A stretch of 64,000 nt of DNA from IOR16 sp034927775 (GCA_034927775.1 JAYFPL010000077.1:1-64000); one strand, 5' to 3'. Shown: positions 18,782-26,950, numbered from the stretch's first letter. The notes: generated from the sequence alone by a model not told the origin. Numbers and translations: made by a program.

Positions 18782-18937
18782 TTAAAGTTTGATGCTTTTT
18801 CTCACATCTTCCACGCGAATGGGTTTTCCTTCATTAATAATGACACGTAATTCACCATATTTAATTTCACGGATTAAAGCCAAAAGCTTAACCTCCTCTT
18901 TTCGGGTTACTGTCAAATCAACCAAAGGTCGTTCCAT
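18782..18937 (-). CDS. Small DUF2292 (YezD-like) protein under riboswitch 2
   Basis: A 51-residue protein with a strong AGGAGG box (18942-18950 region) before the ATG at 18937. The C-terminal half, IKYGELRVIINEGKPIRVE, has the pattern of the DUF2292/YezD family of short bacterial proteins of unknown function. It is the only gene between riboswitch 2 and the terminator at 18598-18633, so its expression should respond to cobalamin. In other bacteria this family is often noted near sulfur-assimilation genes; a B12 link is unexpected. Function is unknown. The family match is by eye on a short sequence. Confidence 0.72.
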   Translation of the reverse strand: MERPLVDLTVTRKEEVKLLALIREIKYGELRVIINEGKPIRVEDVRKSIKL

Positions 18938-18970
18938 TTTAAGCCCTCCTTTCTTGCCTTATAATATAAT

Positions 18971-19260
18971 AAAAAAGCTGTGACATCTGCCACAGCCGTA
19001 TTTCTGTAAAATCTGTACACTGAAAAAACAAGTAACTCTATTATAGCCTTACTCTTTTTTCCTCCAATTACCCGTGGAATGTACTTCAATTTTATGTAGG
19101 TCTTCTGGCTTACGTTTGCGGAAAAATGTTTCCTTTATCTTTGCTTACCTTCCCAGCTTTTCCAGTGGTAAATTACAATGTAATTTATATGCAAAGATTT
19201 CACGATTACAGCGGCGGGACCGCGCAGGATTCAAACCTGCTTTCCTCTTAGCTATCTAAA
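18971..19260 (-). promoter_or_regulatory. Cobalamin riboswitch 2 with terminator
   Basis: Same architecture as riboswitch 1: core GCGCGGTCCCGCCGCTGTAA near 19205-19225, B12 box GCCAGAAGACCTACATAAAA near 19092-19111, and terminator hairpin CTGTGGCA-GA-TGTCACAG with a T run at 18971-18998. The first downstream gene is the DUF2292 gene. I did not find a convincing -35 upstream. Confidence 0.94.
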
Positions 19261-19385
19261 ATGAATAAGATTGTAGATAGACATAAAATCTATATTAAAT
19301 TGTTAAATTATTTATTTTAAGGTCTCATGACCTTTTTATTTGCATCTTTTTACCAATCATCCATCCATTATATGAAAGAAAAGGA

Positions 19386-19436
19386 GCAGGAGAATCTTGG
19401 ATATAGCCGCAAGTTCTATATCCGTAACACTCCTGC
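19386..19436. other. Nested inverted repeat / structured element between riboswitches 3 and 2
   Basis: Two perfect stems nest: GCAGGAG/CTCCTGC outside and GGATATAG/CTATATCC inside, separated by a symmetric 6+6 internal loop and closed by a 9-base loop. On the minus strand the loop segment CTTGCGG could instead pair with CCGCAGG, giving a competing fold. It lies in the 245 bases between riboswitch 3 and riboswitch 2, which hold no gene I can support. I do not recognise a known RNA family. Confidence 0.4.
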
Positions 19437-19504
19437 GGATGAAAAGGCAATGTTTAGTACCTCATATAGACTAACGGTTATATTTAAGCTAAAATCAAAA
19501 ACAA

Positions 19505-19770
19505 AAAACTGTGGCACAAATGCCACAGCCCGTATTTTCTGTGTATCAATTAATACTAATTCGCTATATGACCAAAATTTCCCGTTGGTACAGCATCCTT
19601 TTATGCAGGTCTTCTGGTTTACGTTTATAGAGAATTCTCTTACGCCCTTGCTTACCTTCCCAGTTTCCCAGTGGCGAACTTTATCGTTCTAAAGCAAAGA
19701 CTCCACGATTACAGCGGCGGGACCACACAGGATTCTAACCTGTTTCCCTTACACAAAAGTCTTTTATGAA
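19505..19770 (-). promoter_or_regulatory. Cobalamin riboswitch 3 with terminator
   Basis: On the minus strand the RNA has the conserved GTCCCGCCGCTGTAATCG core near 19705-19725, a variant B12 box AACCAGAAGACCTGCATAAA near 19601-19620 and the terminator CTGTGGCA-CAAA-TGCCACAG at 19509-19528 with a T run. No protein-coding gene follows before riboswitch 2. It may be a residual copy, regulate a non-coding RNA, or read through to the units downstream. Confidence 0.93.
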
Positions 19771-19779
19771 GTTATATTA

Positions 19780-19808
19780 ATCTTATCAGCAAACGACTTA
19801 AGCGTCAA
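19780..19808 (-). promoter_or_regulatory. Promoter of riboswitch 3
   Basis: TTGACG (19803-19808), 17-base spacer, TAAGAT (19780-19785), just past the stop codon of the upstream TIM-barrel gene. It gives riboswitch 3 an independent start. Confidence 0.65.
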
Positions 19809-19813
19809 CCCCT

Positions 19814-20776
19814 TTACAAAAATAATTTACTTTGCTTTTTTAATACGTATTCCCTCTGTTCACGGTTTGAAGCCATCAACTCATGAACAACATATTTAGG
19901 ATCTAATTTCTCAATGACTTGTCTTGCTCTTAAACAACTAGTCGGTTGATGCGTATCAATATTCCCTAAAAGCTGATAAACTTGCTTAAATCTTTTGTAA
20001 TAATCTTTTTCAAGCTCTGGTACCTGTTTTAATGCATTCTTAGTAAATTCTCCGGTTACGGATTGATGCAAATGCACTCCTTTAACATATTGGGCCAAGT
20101 CTCCATGAAGCTCCAACATATTTTCAATATAGTTCCATGCTTCTTCTTCTGTTTTTAACTCAAGATTACTGCACATAAGATGTCCGGTATCCAGCATAAT
20201 GCCTTTGTTCTTATAATGGACTCGTTCTAAAAGACGTTCTGTCATCTTCGGATCGGTCATCGTAAGACCCGGCCACCACAAGTTTTCCATAAGGAAGGTA
20301 AACTGATAGTCTTGCTCATCTAATAGTTGATTGATTAAATCTGCCGAAGCATCGATAACCTCTTCGTTAGTATGTATATGTTGATGTTTAAACACACCTT
20401 CAATTGTTACATCGGAAATATGGAATACGACATACTCTGCTTTCATTTTTTCAGCATGAGCTAAATCCTTTTTAAAGTTTTCCAAAAGAACGTTCGGTTC
20501 TTTTCCTCCATAAAAACCTTCCCATATCTCACGACTTCCAAATTCAGAATACAGCGCATCTTCATTCTTATTCCAAAAATCAATCCAAAAAGGATAAAAA
20601 GACATGTGAAGTCCCTTTACCATATCCGGTAGTATAATAGCTCGATCATCATTTCCGCAACATATTATTTCTAAACCTTTGCACCCATATTTTTCGTAAA
20701 AATCCTTTAAATCTTTTGCATTTTTGTACTCTGACAAAATTTCATTGTAGCTGGGTATATATAATATTTGTTCCAT
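19814..20776 (-). CDS. Xylose-isomerase-like TIM-barrel protein (AP endonuclease 2 family)
   Basis: A 320-residue protein of the sugar phosphate isomerase/epimerase fold. Metal-site-like segments are visible: VVFHISD near residue 118, LMENLWWPG near 163, MLDTGH near 195 and VKGVHLHQS near 234. The AGGAGG box overlaps the upstream in-frame ATG and is correctly spaced for the ATG at 20776 (MEQILYIPSYNE). It is a single gene that ends 6 bases before the riboswitch 3 promoter, and is divergent from the intrinsic-factor-like lipoprotein. The substrate is unknown; being inside the B12 locus may be coincidental. Confidence 0.75.
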   Translation of the reverse strand: MEQILYIPSYNEILSEYKNAKDLKDFYEKYGCKGLEIICCGNDDRAIILPDMVKGLHMSFYPFWIDFWNKNEDALYSEFGSREIWEGFYGGKEPNVLLENFKKDLAHAEKMKAEYVVFHISDVTIEGVFKHQHIHTNEEVIDASADLINQLLDEQDYQFTFLMENLWWPGLTMTDPKMTERLLERVHYKNKGIMLDTGHLMCSNLELKTEEEAWNYIENMLELHGDLAQYVKGVHLHQSVTGEFTKNALKQVPELEKDYYKRFKQVYQLLGNIDTHQPTSCLRARQVIEKLDPKYVVHELMASNREQREYVLKKQSKLFL

Positions 20777-21009
20777 TCTCTTCCCTCCTACCATTCTTAT
20801 CCATTATATTTTTGTATATTTGAAATGTCAATCCTTGAACTTTTATTTCAATTTTCGTCGACTTTTGATTGCTTTATAACCTGGCACCCTTATTGCAAAT
20901 AAGGCTAAAATGTGATAGTTTTATTATAGAGAATAAATCATTCCATGCTTACAGCAAGAATGTTTCTAATACATAATAGAAGTACGTAGCATTCATAGGA
21001 GGAATAAAA

Positions 21010-22338
21010 ATGAGAAAAAAAATAATTTGGAAAAAAAGTCTGGCGTTCTGTCTGACATTCTGTTTACTGATGAGTGTACTCAGCGGATGCAGCTTTGAAA
21101 AAGAAGAGCAGCAATCGGAAGCCCTCATTGCTTTAGAGAGTGCCGTTAACTATTATAAAACACAGAATAATTTGAATAATTGGGAAGAATTAGTAGCTCT
21201 TTGTGCAGCAAATCAAGCGGATGGAATCGGCATTGGCTGGAGTTTCCTTAATCTTCCAAAAACACCAAAAGTGAATGAATACGCCTCCTCCTATATCGGA
21301 GTTATTTTAAGTGATACCATCAAGGGAGAAGGAGATCCAATCAGCTTAGCGAAAAAATTGTCAGAGACACAAAACGAAGAAAGTGGTTCCTTTGACTCGA
21401 TTTACATCAATCAACACGTATGGGCTATGATTACTTTAAACGTTGCAATCAGTAAAGACGGTTATGACTATGATAAAGCAGTCTCTTACCTTCTTTCCTA
21501 CCAGGCAGAAGACGGAGGATTTGCTTACGGTCAAAACCTTGCCGAAGGTAATGTTGATTTAACCGGGATAGCTTGTATTGCATTAGCTCCATATTATCAA
21601 AAACATAAAAAAGATCCTGCAATGAAAAAAATCATCCAATTCTTTAAAGATAAACAATTGGAAACTGGTGGTTTTGAAAATGGTGATGTAGAAAATCCTT
21701 GCACCATTGCTGCAGCCATTTGGGGACTTTCTGCCTTTGAGCAATCCCTACCGTCTACCGATGAAGGTCTCACTCCATTTGAAGCCTTAGTTGCTTTTCA
21801 AAACGAGGACGGCAGCTTCCGAATGAAAAAAGACGGTGATCATAAGTTTGACAATCTTGCTACAAGGCAGTCTACAATCGCTTTGTGTGATATTGTAAAT
21901 GATATTAATACGTATCTTTTACTTGCTTCTGGCGCAGAAACGTATCGTATTGATCATATATCAGGACCTGCTATTACCTTAACTATTGATTATCCAGAAG
22001 GCAGTGGAGAGCAAGACGTTCATGGACCATTCACCATTGAGGAAGGATCAACCGTTTTGGATGCAATCGTATTATATGGGAAAATTACAGAAACTCCAAT
22101 AGAACATAAATCCGGTGATATTAAAAGTATTAACGGCTTTTCCGAAGAGTCAAATGAAGATACAGAAACACCAAATAATTTACCAGAAAATCCGGTAGGC
22201 TGGAGTTTTACAGTAAATAACCAAATGCCTGAAAATAATGCAAAAAATACAATTTTGAAAGAAGGCGACCTTTTAACTTGGACTTTTGCTCCTTCCTTAC
22301 CTCTGGAGGTACAAAAAGAAAATGCAGCGGTTCAATAG
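21010..22338 (+). CDS. Lipoprotein with alpha-toroid and DUF4430 (intrinsic-factor-like)
   Basis: A 442-residue lipoprotein: lipobox LSGC with Cys27, all-alpha toroid about 35-315 (ESGSFDSIYINQHVWAMITL, YQAEDGGFAYGQNLAEG, KQLETGGFENGDVENP and FQNEDGSFRMKKDGD mark successive repeats), then a DUF4430 domain about 320-430 (GPFTIEEGSTVLDAI; VGWSFTVNNQMP). The order and size match human intrinsic factor and transcobalamin far more closely than the SLH proteins do. An AGGAGG box sits 7 bases before the ATG. It has no riboswitch that I can see, unlike the minus-strand operon. Inferred role: membrane-tethered corrinoid binding, perhaps handing ligand to the ECF importer. Confidence 0.85.
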   Translation: MRKKIIWKKSLAFCLTFCLLMSVLSGCSFEKEEQQSEALIALESAVNYYKTQNNLNNWEELVALCAANQADGIGIGWSFLNLPKTPKVNEYASSYIGVILSDTIKGEGDPISLAKKLSETQNEESGSFDSIYINQHVWAMITLNVAISKDGYDYDKAVSYLLSYQAEDGGFAYGQNLAEGNVDLTGIACIALAPYYQKHKKDPAMKKIIQFFKDKQLETGGFENGDVENPCTIAAAIWGLSAFEQSLPSTDEGLTPFEALVAFQNEDGSFRMKKDGDHKFDNLATRQSTIALCDIVNDINTYLLLASGAETYRIDHISGPAITLTIDYPEGSGEQDVHGPFTIEEGSTVLDAIVLYGKITETPIEHKSGDIKSINGFSEESNEDTETPNNLPENPVGWSFTVNNQMPENNAKNTILKEGDLLTWTFAPSLPLEVQKENAAVQ

Positions 22339-22379
22339 CTTTCAGTAAATCACCATTTACTCTTCATGAAAATAACATG

Positions 22380-22421
22380 AATGACCTTTACAATGAACAT
22401 ACATGGTAGAGGTCATTTTAT
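22380..22421 (+). terminator. Terminator after the toroid lipoprotein gene
   Basis: AATGACCT and AGGTCATT form an 8-bp stem with a 22-base loop, followed by TTTATATTAT. It separates the lipoprotein gene from the SurA_N-like gene; the T run is modest. Confidence 0.55.
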
Positions 22422-22478
22422 ATTATAAATACAAAAACAAAACCATTGAATCGGTTTAAATAAAGGAGAATCCAACAA

Positions 22479-23189
22479 ATGAAAATCAGAAGGTATCAAC
22501 CATTAAAATGGGTTGCCCTTTTTACACTCTTGGGTATCGTTTGCCTTCTCGGAACAGTAGCCTGTAAAGTAAATCAACAAAACCAATATGAAATGGAACC
22601 TGCATTTTTAAAAATTGGAGAAAAAAAGATTTCTATACACTATGTTGTAAAAATAGATGGAAAAGAAGTATCTCTAGAAGAATATCGCTATCACTTTTTA
22701 AATATGAAAGATACTACAGAAGATGGAAATGAAACTTATTTTTTAAATGATAATGATGGCACTTTACAACGTCGATTAAAATCCGATACGATGACAGCCT
22801 TAAAGGAAGTATACGCCATCGAAAAGCTTGCAAAAGAGAACCATTTAACTCTTTCCCAACAAGAAGAGGAAAAAATCGACAACGATATAGAAAATCAAGT
22901 TATCTCTTTAGGCAGTGTCTCTGCTTATAAAAAAGCTTTGCAGGAAAGCTATATGACCAATGACATCTATCGAAAAATATGGAAAACCACCTTCTATTAT
23001 GAGAAGCTGTATCAACATTATTATCCCGAGGACAAAACTATAGATTATGAAACTTTACAGCAACCAAGCGAAGAAGAGATTGCAAAAAATGAAATCAAAC
23101 TACAGGCAATGATTGCAAAAACAGCAGATTCCTTAATCGTAGAATATGCTCCAGAATATGATTTGATTTCAGTTGATACCCTATATTAA
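22479..23189 (+). CDS. Exported SurA_N-like protein without a PPIase domain
   Basis: A 236-residue protein with an N-terminal hydrophobic segment (about 12-29) ending in GTVAC, a poor lipobox, so it may be lipid-modified or simply membrane-anchored. The body resembles the N-terminal chaperone part of SurA/PrsA proteins: VVKIDGKEVSLEEYRYHF, then helical segments with KLAKENHLTLSQQEEEKI. No parvulin PPIase domain follows. It lies 140 bases after the toroid lipoprotein gene on the same strand and ends at a strong terminator. It may help fold exported proteins; that is an inference from fold similarity only. Confidence 0.6.
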   Translation: MKIRRYQPLKWVALFTLLGIVCLLGTVACKVNQQNQYEMEPAFLKIGEKKISIHYVVKIDGKEVSLEEYRYHFLNMKDTTEDGNETYFLNDNDGTLQRRLKSDTMTALKEVYAIEKLAKENHLTLSQQEEEKIDNDIENQVISLGSVSAYKKALQESYMTNDIYRKIWKTTFYYEKLYQHYYPEDKTIDYETLQQPSEEEIAKNEIKLQAMIAKTADSLIVEYAPEYDLISVDTLY

Positions 23190-23228
23190 TTTGAACGCTT
23201 TCCTTCTTTAAATATAGATACACACTTT

Positions 23229-23263
23229 AAAAAATCCCCGAACACTAGGTTCGAGGATTTTTT
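23229..23263. terminator. Bidirectional terminator
   Basis: AAAAAATCC..CGAAC and GTTCG..GGATTTTTT form a strong stem with A and T runs either side. It lies between the convergent SurA_N-like gene and the DUF2812 gene. Confidence 0.85.
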
Positions 23264-23276
23264 CATATCGATCCAC

Positions 23277-24539
23277 TTAAAGCAACTCATCACTTAAAAC
23301 ACAAATTTCATTTGCATTTCTAAGCAAGATTCTTGCACGCAGTGGATAATAAATTCCCTTCTCATATTCTCCGTATTTTTTTATTTCTGTATCGTTCAAT
23401 GCCCGATATAACGGCAACTTCATCTCTTTCTCTTCATATTGAACTGTGTAGGAAGGTTTTGTACATCGAATTTCCCGATCAATCATAACCCACATTCTAT
23501 CTGCTGTTTGTTTGGTTCTTGCTTGCATTTTACAAGTTCCGCTTCGATACCGGATAGAATAAAAATCATCATTCTTTTCAATATAACTCATAAAAAAATT
23601 ACTGTTTTCAAATACTTCTTTTCTTGCATCCATACAAAAATAAATTCCGATTGAAAGTAACAATATCATTACGAAAACAGCAAAACAATATCCTTTCTTA
23701 TGCAAGCCGCTAATCTTTCTTTCTTTCGGCCAATCTGATTCTTTTAACGAAAATCGTACCCCTGTTCCGATAAGAGATCCAACCATCCAAGCCCCTACAA
23801 AGCCCCATTCAAAATCTCCTAATACGATACCCAAAATAAGTGAGATCCAGCCCCCTCCAATCAAAATAATATATAAAATCTTAACCACTGTCGCAGATTT
23901 TTTTGTGCGATTGATTATATTCAATGTAACAGATTCTGTTATTTTGTCAGAATAAAAATGATAGAAATGATAAATTCGATTTAATAACATAATAATGCTT
24001 CCGATAAAGCAAACAAAACCTATACCAATGATCGCCTGCATACTATAAGATGATAAATAAAATTGAGTCCAAAGATATGCAACATTATCTTCAATTTTAT
24101 ATCCCAATAAAAAGAGTACCAGAAAATAAAGAAACATTAGGATACTGTTTCGTAAGTCTTTTTTTCTTATCCGCTGTTCTTGTTCCCTCTTTATCTCCCA
24201 ATCCGTTTGCAACGGAATTGGATTTTTTCCATCTAAGGCACGAAATATTTTATATTCATCCCACTGCCAGCAGATTTTCCACCCGGAATCTTCACATACA
24301 TCCAAATAAGGCTGTATCTCTATGTACTGCTTTGGTCGAAAAACATCAACATCATATCTCGCTTCCTGTGGTTCCACTTTTTGATATTGAGCAACCGGAA
24401 GGAAACACCCCAATGAACAAAACCGATACCCCTTTTTCTCTCTTTCCTCAAGATATGGTGCAATGTATTTATAATCCTGTTTGAAAAATGGCCAAAATCG
24501 CCAGCAATATTTCTTTTTTCTTTTTTGATTCTCCAACAT
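23277..24539 (-). CDS. DUF2812 membrane protein, copy 1
   Basis: A 420-residue protein with an N-terminal soluble DUF2812 domain (about 1-130; WRFWPFFKQDYKYI, ARYDVDVFRP) and at least four hydrophobic segments between about 130 and 300. The family is usually encoded next to a PadR regulator, as here: the PadR gene ends 17 bases upstream. It is about the same length as copy 2 at 25017-26321 and near-identical in the first 120 residues, diverging in the membrane half, so the pair is an older duplication. Function is unknown; PadR partners suggest a stress or envelope role. Confidence 0.8.
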   Translation of the reverse strand: MLENQKRKKKYCWRFWPFFKQDYKYIAPYLEEREKKGYRFCSLGCFLPVAQYQKVEPQEARYDVDVFRPKQYIEIQPYLDVCEDSGWKICWQWDEYKIFRALDGKNPIPLQTDWEIKREQEQRIRKKDLRNSILMFLYFLVLFLLGYKIEDNVAYLWTQFYLSSYSMQAIIGIGFVCFIGSIIMLLNRIYHFYHFYSDKITESVTLNIINRTKKSATVVKILYIILIGGGWISLILGIVLGDFEWGFVGAWMVGSLIGTGVRFSLKESDWPKERKISGLHKKGYCFAVFVMILLLSIGIYFCMDARKEVFENSNFFMSYIEKNDDFYSIRYRSGTCKMQARTKQTADRMWVMIDREIRCTKPSYTVQYEEKEMKLPLYRALNDTEIKKYGEYEKGIYYPLRARILLRNANEICVLSDELL

Positions 24540-24556
24540 ACCAATATCTACCCCTT

Positions 24557-25048
24557 CTATGTCGTCAATAGTCCTTTACCAAGTGCATCACGAAAGCTTT
24601 TTCTTTTTGGTTTTGAACTTATTTTTTTCTTTTTCTCTTCCAGCTGCTCCGGTATATTTTCCATTACCCCTTCTTTTTCAGCTACAAGCTCTTCTTCTTG
24701 CTTCATACCATCCCGATTAATCGGCGGCAACGTGCCATCCTCATTAAAAAAGAATCTTCCGTCTTTCACTAATTGATGCAATCGTGTATACTCTCGCGTT
24801 AGCACCTCTTCTCCAAGCTCCGTCAAGCAATACATCTTTCTTCTTTCCACCTCACGAGTCTGCAGGATAATTCCTTCCTTCTCAAAGCGGGATAACAATG
24901 CATATAGCGTTCCGGCACCGACCGCCACACGACCGTCTGTAAGCTCTGTAATGCTCTGCATAATACCATAGCCATGCCGTTCCTTTGTTAATGCCAATAG
25001 CACATAGTACATCGGCTCAGTTAGAGTTTTTAATTGTTCTCTCGCCAT
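24557..25048 (-). CDS. PadR-family transcriptional regulator, copy 1
   Basis: A 163-residue PadR-type winged-helix repressor: MAREQLKTLTEPMYYVLLAL leads into the helix-turn-helix (HGYGIMQSITELTDGRV) and the wing motif VGAGTLYALLSRFEKEG. The C-terminal tail is Lys/Glu-rich and ends KSFRDALGKGLLTT, nearly the same as in copy 2. Its start overlaps the end of DUF2812 copy 2 by 32 bases and its stop is 17 bases before DUF2812 copy 1, so all four genes form one operon. Confidence 0.9.
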   Translation of the reverse strand: MAREQLKTLTEPMYYVLLALTKERHGYGIMQSITELTDGRVAVGAGTLYALLSRFEKEGIILQTREVERRKMYCLTELGEEVLTREYTRLHQLVKDGRFFFNEDGTLPPINRDGMKQEEELVAEKEGVMENIPEQLEEKKKKISSKPKRKSFRDALGKGLLTT

Positions 25049-26321
25049 TTTTAGCTTCCTCTCTTAAATGTTTTTCATTTGTTATATAAAAAGTGTTTCC
25101 TTTTCTTAATAATATCCTACCAATATCCGGATACAATATGCCCGTATCATAATCGCCATATAGCTTAACTTGATCTTTCTTCATAACTTTTCTAGTAAGC
25201 AAAGGAATCTCCTCTGTATTATTATTTCCGAATTTTTCCTCTAGCCTGCGTTCAAATTCACGTATTTCTTTATCTATTAGCGTCCACATTTTATCTGCTG
25301 TCTGCTTTGTTCTCGTTTCAAACATACAATTCCCTCCATACCAAAGAGAGGAGAAATTATCATCTTCTATAATTTTTGTCATATAAAAATTTCCAGTTGG
25401 CAAGGATTCCTTATTTAACTTCAAACACAAATATCCTCCCAAAGAAAATAAAATAGAAAGTGACATAACAACTAATAAATATTTTTTTGTATGTACGCCT
25501 TTCATTCTTACTTCTCCTGCCCATTGAGATTCCTTTAATGTAATGCCTGTAATGATTGCTATGCTTATTCCGATAATCCATCCAAGAATAAGGCCCCCAT
25601 CCATATCTCTCGTAGTCACTGCAAATAAAACACAGCCCCAAATACTTCCAATAATAAAACAATCTACAATTTTAAAAAAATAAGCCCACTTTTTTCTTTC
25701 ATAAAGCGTATCAGTTGGATTAAAATCCTCCTCTGTTTTTTCATTACTATAAAAGTTATATAATCGCCAAAGACGATTTAACAACACACAAAAACTTCCG
25801 ATAAAAACAATCATTCCTATTCCAATTAAAAACTGACTATCATAGGATTCAAGGTAAAACGCTCTCCAACTCCAATCTCTTGCAATGCTAAAGAAAATAT
25901 AGCAAAACCATATAAAAATAAGAATGCTGTTTCGTACATTTCGTTTCACTATTTGTTTTTCCTGCTCCCGTTTCATCTCCCAATCCGACTGCAACGGAAT
26001 CAGATTTTTTCCATCAATACCACGAAATATTTTATATTCATCCCACTGCCAGCAAATTCCCCATCCAGAATCTTCACATACATCCAAATACGGTTGTATT
26101 TCTGTGTATTCTTTCGGACGAAAAACATCTACATCATATCTTGCTTCCTGCGGCTCCACTTTTTGGTATCGAGCAACCGGTAGCAAACACCCTAGTGAAC
26201 AAAACCGATACCCCTTTTTTTCTCTTTCTTCAAGATATGGCGAAATGTATTTATAATCCTGTTTGAAAAACGGCCAGAAACGCCAACAATATTTCTTTTT
26301 TCTCTCTCGATTCTCTAACAT
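25017..26321 (-). CDS. DUF2812 membrane protein, copy 2
   Basis: A 434-residue DUF2812 protein with the same N-terminal domain as copy 1 (DYKYISPYLEEREKKGYRF) and several transmembrane segments after residue 130. Central and C-terminal parts differ clearly from copy 1, suggesting divergence of the sensory or membrane portion while the soluble domain is held. It is the second gene of the four-gene operon, 17 bases after PadR copy 2 and overlapping PadR copy 1. Confidence 0.8.
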   Translation of the reverse strand: MLENRERKKKYCWRFWPFFKQDYKYISPYLEEREKKGYRFCSLGCLLPVARYQKVEPQEARYDVDVFRPKEYTEIQPYLDVCEDSGWGICWQWDEYKIFRGIDGKNLIPLQSDWEMKREQEKQIVKRNVRNSILIFIWFCYIFFSIARDWSWRAFYLESYDSQFLIGIGMIVFIGSFCVLLNRLWRLYNFYSNEKTEEDFNPTDTLYERKKWAYFFKIVDCFIIGSIWGCVLFAVTTRDMDGGLILGWIIGISIAIITGITLKESQWAGEVRMKGVHTKKYLLVVMSLSILFSLGGYLCLKLNKESLPTGNFYMTKIIEDDNFSSLWYGGNCMFETRTKQTADKMWTLIDKEIREFERRLEEKFGNNNTEEIPLLTRKVMKKDQVKLYGDYDTGILYPDIGRILLRKGNTFYITNEKHLREEAKNGERTIKNSN

Positions 26322-26338
26322 ACCATTTTTTACCCCTT

Positions 26339-26839
26339 CTATGTTGTTAATAGTCCTTTACCAAGTGCATTCCGAAAGCTTTTTCTTTTTGGTGCGGAAC
26401 TTATTTTTTTCTTTTTCTCTTCCGGCAGCTCTGGCATGCCTTCCATCACCTCTTTATCCGTCTCAGTCACACTATCCGTTTCTTCTTTAGTCTTCATTCC
26501 ATCCCGATCAATCGGTGGCAGCGTGCCATCTTTATTAAAAAAGGATCGTCCGTCCTTTACTAATTGATTCAGTCGAGTATACTCGCGCGTTAACACTTCT
26601 TCCCCCAGCTCGGTTAAACAATACATCTTTCTTCGTTCCACCTCACGAGTCTGTACAACAATCCCTTCTTTTTCAAAACGGGATAGCAAGGCATATAAGG
26701 TTCCAGCACCAACCGAAACACGCCCCTCTGTAAGCTCTGTAATGCTTTGCATAATACCATATCCATGCCGTTCCTTCGTCAATGCCAATAACAAATAATA
26801 CATTGGCTCGGTTAGAGTTTTTAATTGTTCTCTGGCCAC
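26339..26839 (-). CDS. PadR-family transcriptional regulator, copy 2
   Basis: A 166-residue PadR regulator starting at GTG 26839 behind a GGAAGGGG box. The DNA-binding half is nearly identical to copy 1 (VSVGAGTLYALLSRFEKEG); the linker before the shared tail differs. As the first gene of the operon it probably represses its own promoter, which carries two adjacent palindromes. The near-identical DNA-binding domains suggest both copies read the same operator. Confidence 0.9.
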   Translation of the reverse strand: MAREQLKTLTEPMYYLLLALTKERHGYGIMQSITELTEGRVSVGAGTLYALLSRFEKEGIVVQTREVERRKMYCLTELGEEVLTREYTRLNQLVKDGRSFFNKDGTLPPIDRDGMKTKEETDSVTETDKEVMEGMPELPEEKKKKISSAPKRKSFRNALGKGLLTT

Positions 26840-26881
26840 TTTTTTCCCCTTCCACTATTTTAATTTTTATAATTCAATTAT

Positions 26882-26939
26882 ATATCGATATTAGATATAT
26901 CTATAATCAATATATTAATCACTTTTTTATTTTTGTCAA
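26882..26939 (-). promoter_or_regulatory. PadR-DUF2812 operon promoter with double palindrome
   Basis: TTGACA (26934-26939), 17-base spacer and AATATA (26911-26916) form the promoter. Directly downstream lie two perfect 10-bp palindromes, AGATATATCT (26893-26902) and ATATCGATAT (26882-26891), one base apart. They are well placed for autorepression by the PadR proteins. Confidence 0.6.
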
Positions 26940-26950
26940 CCCTTATTTAT

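Noticed and set aside
19327..19692. Plus-strand open frame of 121 codons across riboswitch 3
   Set aside because: Its second half runs antisense through the riboswitch terminator and aptamer, it has no convincing ribosome binding site, and the first half overlaps the nested stem-loop. The opening residues could be a gene remnant, but I recognise no family.
21010..22338. Prenyltransferase or squalene cyclase activity for the toroid proteins
   Set aside because: No DxDD or other catalytic acid motif is visible, the proteins are exported, and DUF4430 plus the riboswitch context favour cobalamin binding.
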